In this document: one piece after another, positions 1 to 8,889 of the stretch
How the letters are laid out: the number at the start of each line of letters is the position of its first letter
Position numbering within the stretch: position 1 is the stretch's first letter
Source of the DNA: Candidatus Baldrarchaeota archaeon
GTDB lineage: Archaea; Asgardarchaeota; Baldrarchaeia; Baldrarchaeales; DXJG01
Assembly (NCBI GenBank): GCA_019056805.1
Contig: DXJG01000002.1
Coordinates: 223,103 to 287,102, forward strand
Direction of reading: 5' to 3'
Length of the DNA: 64,000 bases
Notes under the pieces: generated by a model
Told to the model about the DNA's origin: nothing
Databases searched by the model: none
Seen by the model: only the letters and a program-made list of their open reading frames with translations
Program-made: the position numbers and the translations under genes

Positions 1-10
1 TTAATTTCAG

Positions 11-20
11 AATATATAAA
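11..20 (+). promoter_or_regulatory. TATA box of the first gene
   Basis: The sequence aatatataaa lies about 45 bases upstream of the preferred ATG at 62, which would place a transcript start near 40. This is a motif match only. Confidence 0.45.
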
Positions 21-61
21 GGCCAAAAAGCGAGGAATTGCACAATTTTAATTTAGGTGTG

Positions 62-1207
62 ATGAAATTGAAGCTTGTTAAAATTATGAGAATAATATCA
101 GCAACAATGCTGCTCTATTCAATGTATTTGATCTTAAAGTATTCACCTGAAGATATTTGGAATCTAAGTTATACTTATGCTTGGTTTTCCTTTCTTCGCT
201 CCTCGATAATCTTTTTCTTATATCTTTTCCTTCTTTATCTCTCATTTTTTTCCTTCTTTTTTGTATACATCTTCACTCAAGAAATTCCAAATACATTTTA
301 CGTAGGTCAATTACTATTTCAGGGCTATTTCCAAAAAATATTAAATGCACCAACATTGGAAACTAGCATCGATATAAAAACGATATTAAAACCAGCATAT
401 GTATTCTCAGTACAAATAATAGTTGTTTTTATGATTCTTAGTTTTATTTTGTTTTTATTTAGATGTGACTATTCTAACGCCTACAAGGTTACGCTTTTCG
501 AAGGAAGCCTTCTCTTTCTCTATAAACTCGGTGAATTTTTGAAATTTATCAATCCACTATGGGAAGAACATTCTCTCTTAACGATGTCCATATGGAGTTT
601 TATTACAAACCCTCTTATACATAATCTTCTTGCAGTTTACATCGCTTTTGATTTAGCTCTCCAAACATCTTATGTACGCAGCGTCTTTTCACTACAAATC
701 AGAAAAGGTAGTAAACTTGAAGAACAAATAGAAGAATCGCAAACAAGAGAAGAAGCACCAGTAAGTAGCCTTTCAATGTTTATGGCTAAAAGATTTTTAA
801 CATCGGACGTTATTCAGTATTTACGAGAGATTGTAGAAAAACGTTTTTCTCGCAAGCGAAAAGAATTAACAAAAGGCATAGATTCAACAAGACTTAAAAT
901 ATTCTTAGAAAATCTTTACCAAATGGATCCAGAGGCAAAATCATCCCTAGAAGCTGAAGTGACATTTCCATCAGAAAGAAAAACACTTATCTCTATAGCA
1001 TTAAGTACTCTTTATCGACTACTTGCATTAATTGTCTTATCTTATATAGCAATTCATCCACAACTCATTTTCTCATTTTTAGGCGCTCCAGAACCGATAA
1101 TCCGAAGCTTAGAATTATTACAACCTGAAGCGATACTTTTAATTTTGCTTCCCCTACTCTTAACAACAGTATTAATAGGACTATTGCTTCCTACGAGAAA
1201 GGATTAA
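62..1207 (+). CDS. polytopic membrane protein, unknown
   Basis: I do not recognise this protein. The start at 62 is preferred over an upstream in-frame start at 38 because AGGTG sits just before it (54-58), giving 381 aa. It has an N-terminal hydrophobic segment (about 8-25), a long aromatic-rich one (about 40-70), further hydrophobic segments near 112-132, 145-155 and 185-200, then a charged soluble stretch (about 215-310) and two C-terminal membrane segments (about 320-340 and 360-380). The arrangement, two membrane bundles around a charged domain, is visible but points to no function. It stands alone on its strand, followed by uS7 after about 180 bases. Confidence 0.7.
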   Translation: MKLKLVKIMRIISATMLLYSMYLILKYSPEDIWNLSYTYAWFSFLRSSIIFFLYLFLLYLSFFSFFFVYIFTQEIPNTFYVGQLLFQGYFQKILNAPTLETSIDIKTILKPAYVFSVQIIVVFMILSFILFLFRCDYSNAYKVTLFEGSLLFLYKLGEFLKFINPLWEEHSLLTMSIWSFITNPLIHNLLAVYIAFDLALQTSYVRSVFSLQIRKGSKLEEQIEESQTREEAPVSSLSMFMAKRFLTSDVIQYLREIVEKRFSRKRKELTKGIDSTRLKIFLENLYQMDPEAKSSLEAEVTFPSERKTLISIALSTLYRLLALIVLSYIAIHPQLIFSFLGAPEPIIRSLELLQPEAILLILLPLLLTTVLIGLLLPTRKD

Positions 1208-1308
1208 AATACTAATCAAAAAGACAATCTATTCATAAGCGAGAACGATTTTATTTTAAAAAACTGTAAATTAAGAATCGACATAGGTCAATCCTAAATT
1301 CACATAAC

Positions 1309-1317
1309 ATTTATAAG
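1309..1317 (+). promoter_or_regulatory. TATA box for rpsG
   Basis: The sequence atttataag lies about 75 bases upstream of the uS7 start and is the best TATA match in this gap. It suggests that uS7 has its own promoter. Motif match only. Confidence 0.4.
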
Positions 1318-1389
1318 TCAAAGTACATCTTTACGCTTTAGCTTTTAAGCTTCAATATTCATGGAGATTGTTTTAACTAGGTGAGCTTC

Positions 1390-1995
1390 ATGAGTGAAAT
1401 TAAACTCTTTGGAAAATGGAACTACGATGGCATAGAAGTATCAGATCCAGGACTAAAAAGATACATTTGCTTAAAACCAGTATATATACCGCATACTGGA
1501 GGAAGACACGAACATAAAAAGTTCGGTAAAGCAGAAGTGCCAATTGTAGAAAGACTAATTAACAAACTTATGAACCCAGGGCTTGCGAAAGGAAAGGGAG
1601 GAAAAGTACTTAAACACGGTAGATGTGCAGGCAAAAAACACAAAGCTTACAACATCGTAAAAACAGCATTCGAGATAATACACCTAAAAACAGGTGAAAA
1701 CCCTATACAAGTTTTAATCAGAGCTATTGAAAACGCTGCACCAAGAGAAGAAACAACAACAGTAGCCTACGGAGGAATTAGATACCACTTAGCGGTTGAC
1801 GTTGCACCACAGCGTAGAGTAGACCTAGCACTAAGATTCATAGTACAAGGAGCTGCAAGAGCCGCTTTCAATAATCCAAAACCTATAGAGGAATGTTTAG
1901 CAGACGAAATAATTCTTGCATCGAAAAACGATCCAAAGAGCCACGCAATAAGAAGAAAAGAGGAGATAGAAAGAATAGCGTTATCAGCTCGATAA
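1390..1995 (+). CDS. rpsG: 30S ribosomal protein uS7
   Basis: Small-subunit ribosomal protein S7, which binds the 3' major domain of 16S rRNA and nucleates assembly of the head. The protein (201 aa) contains the family's conserved core, including the [19 protein letters not shown] segment and the [10 protein letters not shown] stretch, with the archaeal N-terminal extension and a C-terminus ending in LSAR. ATG at 1390 is chosen over GTG at 1381 because AGGTGA precedes it by six bases. In many archaea S7 lies in an operon with S12 and EF-1 alpha; neither is here, so this copy appears to be transcribed alone. Confidence 0.95.
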   Translation: MSEIKLFGKWNYDGIEVSDPGLKRYICLKPVYIPHTGGRHEHKKFGKAEVPIVERLINKLMNPGLAKGKGGKVLKHGRCAGKKHKAYNIVKTAFEIIHLKTGENPIQVLIRAIENAAPREETTTVAYGGIRYHLAVDVAPQRRVDLALRFIVQGAARAAFNNPKPIEECLADEIILASKNDPKSHAIRRKEEIERIALSAR

Positions 1996-2038
1996 ACAAC
2001 TATTCTACAATACTTGCTTTTCCCATTTTAACATGATT

Positions 2039-2839
2039 CTATTTTGATAAAGTATTGTTATCTTCGTTTGGCTCTTTCCAAATAACAATTCTCCCTTTTT
2101 GCCAATCACGTAGAATAATCTTTGCTATTTCCTCTACATCAGGTATTCCGCCTTTTAACAGTCGTCCACGCTTTATTGCTAATTTTTCTAAAAAATCGAT
2201 ATCATCACTTGGTTCTATGCCGTAGACTTTTACCAGCTGATCCGGATCTTTCTCCTTAATAAACTTTAAGAGTTCCAAAGCTTGAGTAACTGGGTCCTCG
2301 ATTTTTTCCACTTCTAAAGCGCTCTTAAGCATTAATGACATTTCATCTTCGGGTGGATATACACCAGGAGTATCTAAAATTAAAATTTTAGGGCTTATTC
2401 GGAAGAGTTGACTGTGTTTAGTGAATCCTGGAATTGGACTTGTAGCAGCACTATGTTTTCCTTTTAAAACATTAATTATTGAACTTTTCCCAACATTAGG
2501 ATATCCTACTAGAGCAACTTTGACAGGTATTTTTGGAGCATATTTTAAAATTGTTTTTCTTAGAATTCTAGTTCCATGTCTATCTTTTGAACTCATATAC
2601 ACGGTAGGATATTCTTTTTCTAATTTTTTCTTCCATTTTTCCACTATTTCCCTTGGTACAAGGTCGGTCTTATTTATTACAAGGATAAGCTTCTTCCCTT
2701 GTTTAGTAACAATCTGTTCTATTTTCTTATTTCTGAAACTTTCAGGGTCTCTAGAATCTAAAATTTCAAGTACAATATCTGCTTCTTCTATAACTTTAAA
2801 AACAGCTTTCCGTGTCCTTTTATTTGGTAATATTTTCAT
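2039..2839 (-). CDS. circularly permuted GTPase of the YlqF/NOG2 (MMR1/HSR1) family
   Basis: Predicted ribosome-assembly GTPase. In the frame opened upstream at 2887 the motif order is G4 NKTD (about residue 72), G5 SSK (99), G1 GYPNVGKS (128) and G3 DTPG (172), the circular permutation typical of YlqF/YjeQ-type proteins that act on the large ribosomal subunit. I prefer the ATG at 2839 (266 aa; subtract 16 from those positions) because GGTGGAG lies nine bases upstream of it. The C-terminal helical part, after DTPG, carries no zinc cluster, so it resembles YlqF/NOG2 more than YjeQ/RsgA. The exact archaeal orthologue name is uncertain. Confidence 0.88.
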   Translation of the reverse strand: MKILPNKRTRKAVFKVIEEADIVLEILDSRDPESFRNKKIEQIVTKQGKKLILVINKTDLVPREIVEKWKKKLEKEYPTVYMSSKDRHGTRILRKTILKYAPKIPVKVALVGYPNVGKSSIINVLKGKHSAATSPIPGFTKHSQLFRISPKILILDTPGVYPPEDEMSLMLKSALEVEKIEDPVTQALELLKFIKEKDPDQLVKVYGIEPSDDIDFLEKLAIKRGRLLKGGIPDVEEIAKIILRDWQKGRIVIWKEPNEDNNTLSK

Positions 2840-2907
2840 AAGTAGATACTCCACCGATTGTATATTACTAAAAGCAAGGAAAGCCAAACTATCTTATTTT
2901 TGTAATT

Positions 2908-3144
2908 TTAGGTATGAAAATCTTCTTTAAGTAATTCAGCCATTTCTTGCCAGATTTTAAGTGTTTCTTCAGCTTCTTTTTTCTCTATTTTTTGGATAGC
3001 AAAACCTACATGGATTAAGACATAGTCTCCTACCTTTACGTTATCGACTAAGGATAAGCTTACTTCTCTGCGAATTCCTCCAAAATCTACGATCCCTTTG
3101 TCTCCTTTTATTTCCAAAACCTTCGCTGGTACCGCTAAACACAC
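2908..3144 (-). CDS. hypC: hydrogenase maturation chaperone HypC/HupF
   Basis: Small chaperone (78 aa) that works with HypD in building the Fe(CN)2CO centre of [NiFe] hydrogenases. It has the diagnostic N-terminus MCLAVPAKV with the essential Cys2, followed by the beta-barrel pattern with GDYVLIHVGFAI and a helical tail. GTG start with AGGTG upstream. It lies downstream of the permuted GTPase gene in reverse order on the same strand, and no other hyp gene or hydrogenase subunit is present in the window. Its hydrogenase partners must be elsewhere, or the protein has another role. Confidence 0.9.
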   Translation of the reverse strand: MCLAVPAKVLEIKGDKGIVDFGGIRREVSLSLVDNVKVGDYVLIHVGFAIQKIEKKEAEETLKIWQEMAELLKEDFHT

Positions 3145-3438
3145 AATAATTCACCTTTTCTCCGGATATTTCTCTTCGAATATTGTATAAAATCTTTGTA
3201 ATTTAAATTTAGCAGTTATATTTATCAATAATTACCTTTGAGTTTTATAACCGTAAAACTCTCATTGCCAAGTATTCTTTGAGTATAAAATAGTTCTTCG
3301 TTTATTTGTTAATAATGATTTTTTTATCTTACCTTTGTCGAAACTACAACCAATAGTTGAGTAGAAACCTTTAATAACCTATTATACACCTCCATTGAAT
3401 ACATACTAATATTTTACTTCTGTTTGGAGAGGACATGT

Positions 3439-4479
3439 ATGACTAAAGAAGCTGGTATAATAGGGTATGGAGCTTACATACCAATATATAGGATCAAAGC
3501 ACAGGAAATAGCAAGAATGTGGGGCAACAATAACGGCCATGTACCAATAATGGAAAAAGCAGTGGCAGGAATCGATGAAGACCTTGTAACAATAGCTGTT
3601 GAAGCAGCAAAATACGCTATAAGAAGAGCAAAAATAGATCCAAGAGAAATAGGAGCTGTATATGTCGGTACCGAAAGCAAACCCTACGCAGTTAAGCCAT
3701 CTGGTACTATCGTGGCAGAAGCGATAGGAGCAACACCACTTGTAGTAACAGCAGATTTCGAATTTGCATGTAAGGCTGGAACAGAAGCATTCCATGCATG
3801 CATGGATCACGTCTTAGCTGGAAGAATGAAATACGCAATGGCTATAGGTGCTGATACAGCTCAAGGTCGTCCTGGAGACCAATTAGAATATACAGCAGCA
3901 TCAGGAGGAGCAGCTTTCATCTTTACTAAGAAATCAGATAAAACACTAGCCTATTGTGAAGGTGCAGTTTCATTCGTTACGGATACTCCAGACTTTTGGA
4001 GGAGAGCGCATGAACATTATCCTATGCACGCTGAAAGATTCACCGGGAAACCAGCTTATTTTCACCACATAGTAAGTTCAGTGAAAACTTTAATGGAGAC
4101 TACGGGACTAAGACCAAGCGACTTTAAATATGCCGTATTCCACCAACCCAATGCCAAATTCCCAGTAAAAGTTGCAAAGATGCTAGGATTCACACTAGAT
4201 CAAATAAAACCTGGACTACTATCTCCTGAAATAGGAAATTGTTATGCAGGTTCATCTCTCGTGGGATTCGCAGCAACCCTAGACGTAGCAAATCCAGACG
4301 ACAGGATACTTTTAGCATCGTACGGCTCTGGAGCTGGAAGTGATGCATTCAGTTTTGTCGTTCAAGACACAATTTTAGAGAAAAGAAACCCTATACCATC
4401 GGTTAGAAGCTTAATTAGCGAGAGAAAATATATAGACTACTCAATGTATGTAAAGTTCAGAGGAAAGATAAGGGCGTGA
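3439..4479 (+). CDS. mvaS: hydroxymethylglutaryl-CoA synthase
   Basis: Archaeal HMG-CoA synthase (346 aa), condensing acetyl-CoA with acetoacetyl-CoA at the entry of the mevalonate route to isoprenoid lipids. The catalytic cysteine is in FEFACKAGT (Cys111 counted from the 3439 start), the VGTESK loop carries the expected Glu, and FHQPNAKFP supplies the histidine. ATG at 3439 is chosen because GGAGAGG lies just upstream; an in-frame start at 3424 would overlap that site. It is followed after six bases by a thiolase gene and then a DUF35 gene. This three-gene order encodes a substrate-channelling complex in methanogens. Confidence 0.95.
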   Translation: MTKEAGIIGYGAYIPIYRIKAQEIARMWGNNNGHVPIMEKAVAGIDEDLVTIAVEAAKYAIRRAKIDPREIGAVYVGTESKPYAVKPSGTIVAEAIGATPLVVTADFEFACKAGTEAFHACMDHVLAGRMKYAMAIGADTAQGRPGDQLEYTAASGGAAFIFTKKSDKTLAYCEGAVSFVTDTPDFWRRAHEHYPMHAERFTGKPAYFHHIVSSVKTLMETTGLRPSDFKYAVFHQPNAKFPVKVAKMLGFTLDQIKPGLLSPEIGNCYAGSSLVGFAATLDVANPDDRILLASYGSGAGSDAFSFVVQDTILEKRNPIPSVRSLISERKYIDYSMYVKFRGKIRA

Positions 4480-4485
4480 GTTAAT

Positions 4486-5643
4486 TTGAGAAAAGTCGCT
4501 GTCATTGCTGTCGGTTATACAAAGGTTAGTGAGCATTGGAATTTATCGATAAGAGAGTTGTTTACAGAAGCAGCGTTAATGGCTTTAAACGAAGCAAACA
4601 TCGACCAAATAGATGCACTTTACATAGGGAATATGTTTTCTGGATACTGTCAACATCAAGAACACTTAGGAGTGTTAATGGCTGACTATATTGGTTTAAA
4701 ATCACCTCCAGCTGTAAAAATAGAAGCAGCGGGCGCATCAGGTGGGATGGCATTAAGAGAAGGTGTGCAAGCAGTTGCATCTGGGCTTCATGACCTCGTT
4801 GTTGTAGGTGGAGTTGAAAAAATGACAGATGTGTTATCGCCAGACATAACCTCCGCGTTAGCCATGGCAACAGACCAAGAATACGAAGCCTTCATAGGAG
4901 CAACCTTTGTTGCTTTAAATGCCATGGTTAAAAGAGCATACCAACATAAATATGGAGTTTCAGACGAATTAATAGCAACACTGCCAGTACACTGTCATGA
5001 AATGGCGTCAAAAAACCCCTATGCACAGCATCCATTTAAAATAACCGTGGAACAGGTTTTATCATCACCCTTCATCGCGGAACCATTAAGACTTCTTGAA
5101 TGCTCACCTGTCGGTGACGGAGCCGCAGTGTTAATGCTTTGCCCACTAGAAAAAGCTAAAAACTTCACAGATGCTCCCATCGAGATTGCGGGGATGGGTG
5201 CAGCGACTGATACTATCGCACTTTACCAGAGAGATGACTTGACCACATTTAAAGCAACTATCGAGGCAGCCGAAATAGCCTATAAAATGGCACATATAAA
5301 GCCCGACGATGTTGATGTAGCGGAAATTCACGATGCTTTCAGCATAACTGGTATAATATCCCTTGAAGACCTTGGATTTTTCGAAAAAGGAAAAGCAGCA
5401 GAAGCTGTTTCAGAGGGACAAATAGCGCCAGGAGGAAAAGTAGCAGTAAACACTTTTGGGGGATTAAAAGCCAGAGGCCACCCAGTAGGTGCAACGGGAG
5501 TATATCAGGCAGTTGAAGTAGTGAAGCAACTACGAGGGGACGCCGGGAAAAACCAAGTTGATGGTGCTGAAATAGGTTTGACACAAAATGTTGGAGGAGT
5601 TGGCGGAACGGTAACTGTTCACATATTCAGGAGGTTAGGATAA
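4486..5643 (+). CDS. thiolase-family acetyl-CoA acetyltransferase of the HMG-CoA synthase operon
   Basis: SCP-x-type thiolase fold (385 aa) expected to make acetoacetyl-CoA for the preceding HMG-CoA synthase. The histidine motif EIHDAFS and the GGLKARGHPVGATG motif are intact, and the C-terminal NVGGVGG form is as in archaeal relatives. The nucleophile-elbow segment reads EAAGASGG, with Gly at position 83 where the family usually has Cys (EAACASGG); the codon is GGC, one base from TGC. Either the enzyme is altered, the subfamily differs, or there is a base error. TTG start, six bases after mvaS, and the stop is immediately followed by the DUF35 start, so translation is probably coupled. Confidence 0.88.
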   Translation: MRKVAVIAVGYTKVSEHWNLSIRELFTEAALMALNEANIDQIDALYIGNMFSGYCQHQEHLGVLMADYIGLKSPPAVKIEAAGASGGMALREGVQAVASGLHDLVVVGGVEKMTDVLSPDITSALAMATDQEYEAFIGATFVALNAMVKRAYQHKYGVSDELIATLPVHCHEMASKNPYAQHPFKITVEQVLSSPFIAEPLRLLECSPVGDGAAVLMLCPLEKAKNFTDAPIEIAGMGAATDTIALYQRDDLTTFKATIEAAEIAYKMAHIKPDDVDVAEIHDAFSITGIISLEDLGFFEKGKAAEAVSEGQIAPGGKVAVNTFGGLKARGHPVGATGVYQAVEVVKQLRGDAGKNQVDGAEIGLTQNVGGVGGTVTVHIFRRLG

Positions 5644-6036
5644 ATGTCTGTGCCAAGACACTGGAGGGAAATTCCGAAACGTTATAGATTAATTGGAAGT
5701 AAATGTTCAAATTGTGGAAGAACATATTTCCCGCCAAGGAACGTATGTAGAGAATGCGGAACCACAAAATTAGAGGAAGTAAAACTAAGTGAAACAGGAA
5801 GAATCATTACCTGGTCAGTTGTACATGAACCACCTCGGGGATTTGAAAGGTATGTTCCATATGTTATTGCTATAGTTGAATTAGATGATGGTACTAGGTT
5901 GATGTCTCAAATAACTGATTGCGAACCAGAAGAATTACAAATTGGAACAAGGGTTCATGCTGTTTTCCGTAAAATAAGAGAGGAAGGAGAAAGTGGAATA
6001 ATTTATTATGGATACAAATTTAAACCCATTAAATGA
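5644..6036 (+). CDS. DUF35 zinc-ribbon/OB-fold protein of the HMG-CoA synthase-thiolase complex
   Basis: A 130-aa protein with an N-terminal rubredoxin-like zinc ribbon (Cys21, Cys24, Cys35, Cys38) followed by an OB-fold domain. In methanogens the equivalent protein bridges thiolase and HMG-CoA synthase and helps form a shared CoA-binding site. Its ATG directly follows the thiolase stop codon, and the three-gene order is the conserved one, so the same complex is inferred here. It has no catalytic motif of its own. The gene ends the operon; an AT-rich gap of about 150 bases follows. Confidence 0.9.
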   Translation: MSVPRHWREIPKRYRLIGSKCSNCGRTYFPPRNVCRECGTTKLEEVKLSETGRIITWSVVHEPPRGFERYVPYVIAIVELDDGTRLMSQITDCEPEELQIGTRVHAVFRKIREEGESGIIYYGYKFKPIK

Positions 6037-6191
6037 ATTTTCTTAGTCTTCTTTTCTAATTTTATCTACTCATATTGTTATTTATTTTCATTAGATTTAT
6101 CAAGAAAACTGCATCTACTTAAGATTGGCTAAAATTTAAAAACATGTAAAAATTTTATTCAACAGTAATCGTTAATCCAAAGGTGTCCCAA

Positions 6192-6509
6192 TTGGTGAAA
6201 GTTAAAGTAAAACTTTTCGCTTCCTTCAGAGAATTGATAGGCACAGGGATTGTTATCCTAAATAAATCTCAAGAACTAACAGTATTAGATGTAATAAAAG
6301 AAATCTCTAAACAATATAACCCTAATTTCGAAAAAGAAATTTTAAAAAATTCAAAAGAATTAAAACCTTACGTAAAAATCCTCGTTAATGGTAGATCCAT
6401 TGAATTTCTTAACGGTCTAAATACAAAATTAAAGAATGAAGACACCGTGGCAATATTTCCACCGGTTGGAGGCGGTTCACAGAGAAATTATTTACAAAAT
6501 TCAACATAA
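6192..6509 (+). CDS. MoaD/ThiS-like ubiquitin-fold protein with residues after the di-glycine
   Basis: Beta-grasp small modifier or sulfur-carrier family (MoaD, ThiS, archaeal SAMP), about 105 aa from the TTG at 6192, which follows AGGTG by six bases (GTG at 6195 is the alternative). The N-terminus KVKLFASFRELIG and the C-terminal IFPPVGGG are typical of MoaD. MoaD/SAMP proteins normally end at the glycine pair, which is adenylated by an E1-like enzyme; here ten more residues, SQRNYLQNST, follow GGG (residues 93-95). A precursor needing cleavage is possible, or a paralogue that is not conjugated. No E1-like or MoaE gene is in the window. A phosphatase gene starts 16 bases downstream. Confidence 0.85.
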   Translation: MVKVKVKLFASFRELIGTGIVILNKSQELTVLDVIKEISKQYNPNFEKEILKNSKELKPYVKILVNGRSIEFLNGLNTKLKNEDTVAIFPPVGGGSQRNYLQNST

Positions 6510-6525
6510 ACTATGAGGGATTTCC

Positions 6526-7185
6526 GTGAGTTCGCAGCGTTTTAAAGTCGTCGTATTTGACATGGACGGTACGCTAGTAGAAGAATCCAGTTGTTGGGAA
6601 ACACTTCATAAATATTTTGGGGCAAATCCTCAATTAGTTAGGAAAAATATGGAAGATTACTTAACAGGTAGGATAAATTACTGCGAATGGATGCGTAGAG
6701 ATCTCCTTCTCTGGAAACGAAATAACAAATTACCACACATCTCTGAAATAAAGACGGCTTTACAGAATTATAAAATTATAAAAGGAGCATACGAAACAGT
6801 GCAAGAGTTAAAAAAACGAGGATATATAACGGCTATTGTTACAAGTGGACTAGATGTATTGGCCAAAGAAGTTGCAAAAAAATTAAACATTGACTACACA
6901 TACGCCAACAGTTTTGAAACCGATGAAAACGGATATTTAACAGAAAAAGTTAAATGTAAAGTAAAACTTCTCGAAAAAGACAAAAATTTAAAGGATTTAT
7001 CAAAAAAATTAAAAATTCCCCTTTCAGCTTTCATTGCAATAGGAGACACATGGTTCGATCTTAGCATGCTTCAAGTAGCAGGTCTTAGCATAGCATTTAA
7101 CCCAAAGGATGAAGAAATTAGAAAAAAGGCAAGCATAGTAATTGAAAACAAAAACCTCACCGAAATTCTCAAATATATACCATAA
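6526..7185 (+). CDS. HAD-superfamily phosphatase, SerB-like
   Basis: HAD hydrolase of 219 aa resembling phosphoserine phosphatases. Motif I is FDMDGTLVE (nucleophile Asp12, acid Asp14), motif II lies in IVTSG, and motif IV is GDTWFDLSML. The cap after motif I (SCWETLHKYFG) is of the helical SerB type. GTG start after GAGGG. The short distance from the MoaD-like gene suggests co-transcription, but the two have no evident functional link. Substrate specificity cannot be read from the sequence; phosphoserine is the family default. Confidence 0.85.
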   Translation: MSSQRFKVVVFDMDGTLVEESSCWETLHKYFGANPQLVRKNMEDYLTGRINYCEWMRRDLLLWKRNNKLPHISEIKTALQNYKIIKGAYETVQELKKRGYITAIVTSGLDVLAKEVAKKLNIDYTYANSFETDENGYLTEKVKCKVKLLEKDKNLKDLSKKLKIPLSAFIAIGDTWFDLSMLQVAGLSIAFNPKDEEIRKKASIVIENKNLTEILKYIP

Positions 7186-7207
7186 AAACCTAGATTCTAT
7201 CCTAAAG

Positions 7208-8014
7208 CTAAAAATTAGAATGCACAACCTTAACTCTTTTATAAACTTCTTCTCTTCTATCAGACAATACAGTAATTTTTCTTCTAACATCATCAATAAG
7301 ATCTAAATCAATAACACCAACCATTACATTTTCTATACGACCAGCTCCAGCAATAACATCACCTAGAGGGTTCACAATCAAACTTCCACCACCATATACC
7401 TTATCCTCGCCCGGACCAACACGATTTACAGCCACATGAAAAACTTGATTCTCAACCGCTCTCGCCTTAGCCAGAAGCATAAAATGATCAACTCTTTCCA
7501 AGGGAAAAGCAGCTAAAGAGAAAATAATTTTTGCACCATTCAATGTTAACGCTCTAGAAATTTCTGGAAACCTAATCTCATAACAAATTTGCAAACCTAC
7601 TCTATATTTTCCAATGTTAACCACAAATAATGTATCACCGCTACTAAAATGATCTTTCTCTTCTTGAAACAGATGAGTTTTCCTATAAACACATAACACT
7701 TTTCCCTGAGGCCCGATTAACACAGCAGAATCAAATATTTTTCCCTCATACTTTTCAGCGATCCCAGCAATAACATAACTACCAAACTCTTCAGCAAAAT
7801 TAGAAAGAGCATTTACAGTTTCGCCTGGAATTTCTTCAGCAATCAAATTTAGGTGTGTATAATCAAAACCCGTATCAAAAAGTTCCGGAAGACAGAAAAA
7901 ATCAACCTCCCTCTCTTTATCAGCAACGGCCTTTAGAATATTTAAAGCTTTCATCAAGTTTTCTTTTTTCTTCCCATCTCTTAACTCAAGTTGTAAGCCA
8001 ACGATTTTTAGCAC
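7208..8014 (-). CDS. carbon-nitrogen hydrolase (nitrilase superfamily)
   Basis: Amidase-like enzyme of the nitrilase fold with the complete Glu-Lys-Cys triad: Glu44 in CLPELF, Lys112 in YRKTHLF and Cys144 in LQICYEIRFPE. The Lys-Cys spacing and YEIRFPE resemble omega-amidase and N-carbamoyl-type family members, but the substrate is not predictable. GTG at 8014 (268 aa) is preferred since GGGGTG lies nine bases upstream; an in-frame GTG at 8026 is the alternative. It converges with the HAD phosphatase gene, with about 20 bases between stops. Confidence 0.9.
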   Translation of the reverse strand: MLKIVGLQLELRDGKKKENLMKALNILKAVADKEREVDFFCLPELFDTGFDYTHLNLIAEEIPGETVNALSNFAEEFGSYVIAGIAEKYEGKIFDSAVLIGPQGKVLCVYRKTHLFQEEKDHFSSGDTLFVVNIGKYRVGLQICYEIRFPEISRALTLNGAKIIFSLAAFPLERVDHFMLLAKARAVENQVFHVAVNRVGPGEDKVYGGGSLIVNPLGDVIAGAGRIENVMVGVIDLDLIDDVRRKITVLSDRREEVYKRVKVVHSNF

Positions 8015-8136
8015 TTTTAGGTACACCCCTAGTATTTTACATATTACAGATTTAATACGTCAAAAGTTATAGGGAAACCTTTAAAATATTATTTCATTAA
8101 AAAGCATAAGGTCTTAATCTAGGGAGGCTTTTCTCA

Positions 8137-8367
8137 ATGCCAACAATAACAGCGTTTGTATTAATCCTCGTGAAATCGGGAGAAGAGGACACGGTACTGG
8201 AAGAACTAAGAAAAATGAAAGAAGTGAAGGAAGCTAGAATAGTATATGGTCCTTGGGATTTAATATGTAGGATCGAAGTTGAACATATTAATCAGCTTCA
8301 AACATTCATTTACGAATTACGAAAAATACCAGGAGTTGAACAAACCACGACTCTAATATCCACATAA
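8137..8367 (+). CDS. stand-alone Lrp/AsnC ligand-binding (RAM) domain protein
   Basis: A 76-aa protein consisting only of the alpha-beta RAM domain found at the C-terminus of Lrp/AsnC regulators; there is no DNA-binding helix-turn-helix. Typical features are the N-terminal TAFVLILVKSGEEDTVLEEL strand-helix, the VYGPWDLICRIEV segment and the terminal PGVEQTTTLI. Such single-domain proteins bind amino acids and may associate with full-length Lrp proteins. ATG follows GGGAGG. It is a single gene with about 180 non-coding bases on its downstream side. Confidence 0.9.
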   Translation: MPTITAFVLILVKSGEEDTVLEELRKMKEVKEARIVYGPWDLICRIEVEHINQLQTFIYELRKIPGVEQTTTLIST

Positions 8368-8550
8368 CATTACTTCTTAAAAATGCTTTAACGGTAGTTT
8401 CTAAGTTTTCCTATATTCTAAACCCTATATACAATAAGGACTTAAATTTTCTAATAGAGTTTTAGCCAAAACGATAAATAAGAAAATCTTAGATAAAACC
8501 TGTGTTAAGTAAAACAGACGTTACAAGTAAACAGAATTTATCTCGAAAAC

Positions 8551-8889
8551 TCACATAAAATCTAGACCTGTTATTTTCTTCTTTTTCTCTTCACGTAATT
8601 CTTCCAACAAGTTTCTCAAGTTTTCTAAAAATTCCGGATTTATTCTCCACTCAGCAGTTTCTACACCAACTTTTTTCTGCAAAATTTCATTACCTACAAT
8701 ATTTTGAATCTGTTCAAGAGCCACGCCTACACCTACAATACCTATAAATTTTCTCACACTTCTTGCCGCTCTCCATAGATCAACTGTAGAATGCCAATCA
8801 CCATCAGAAAGAGCTTCAAGTATAGCTATTTTTGCATCATCCTTCGCTAACATTTCCCTAATTTTCTTAGCAGCGTCTTCGCTCAGCAT
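8551..8889 (-). CDS. small helical protein, possible winged-helix regulator
   Basis: Not recognised. The 112-aa product (start ATG 8889 after GGTGA; an upstream ATG at 8901 is possible) is mostly helical. The middle, ILEALSDGDWHSTVDLWRAA, resembles the start of a winged helix-turn-helix, and the C-terminus is a charged helix rich in Glu and Lys. A DNA-binding role is a guess from that pattern. It stands alone between two non-coding gaps. Confidence 0.6.
   Translation of the reverse strand: MLSEDAAKKIREMLAKDDAKIAILEALSDGDWHSTVDLWRAARSVRKFIGIVGVGVALEQIQNIVGNEILQKKVGVETAEWRINPEFLENLRNLLEELREEKKKKITGLDFM

Noticed and set aside
3474..3680. Antisense open frames within mvaS, thiolase, proteasome, pheST and other genes
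   Set aside because: They are shadows of well-supported genes on the other strand or other frames, without ribosome binding sites or recognised domains.
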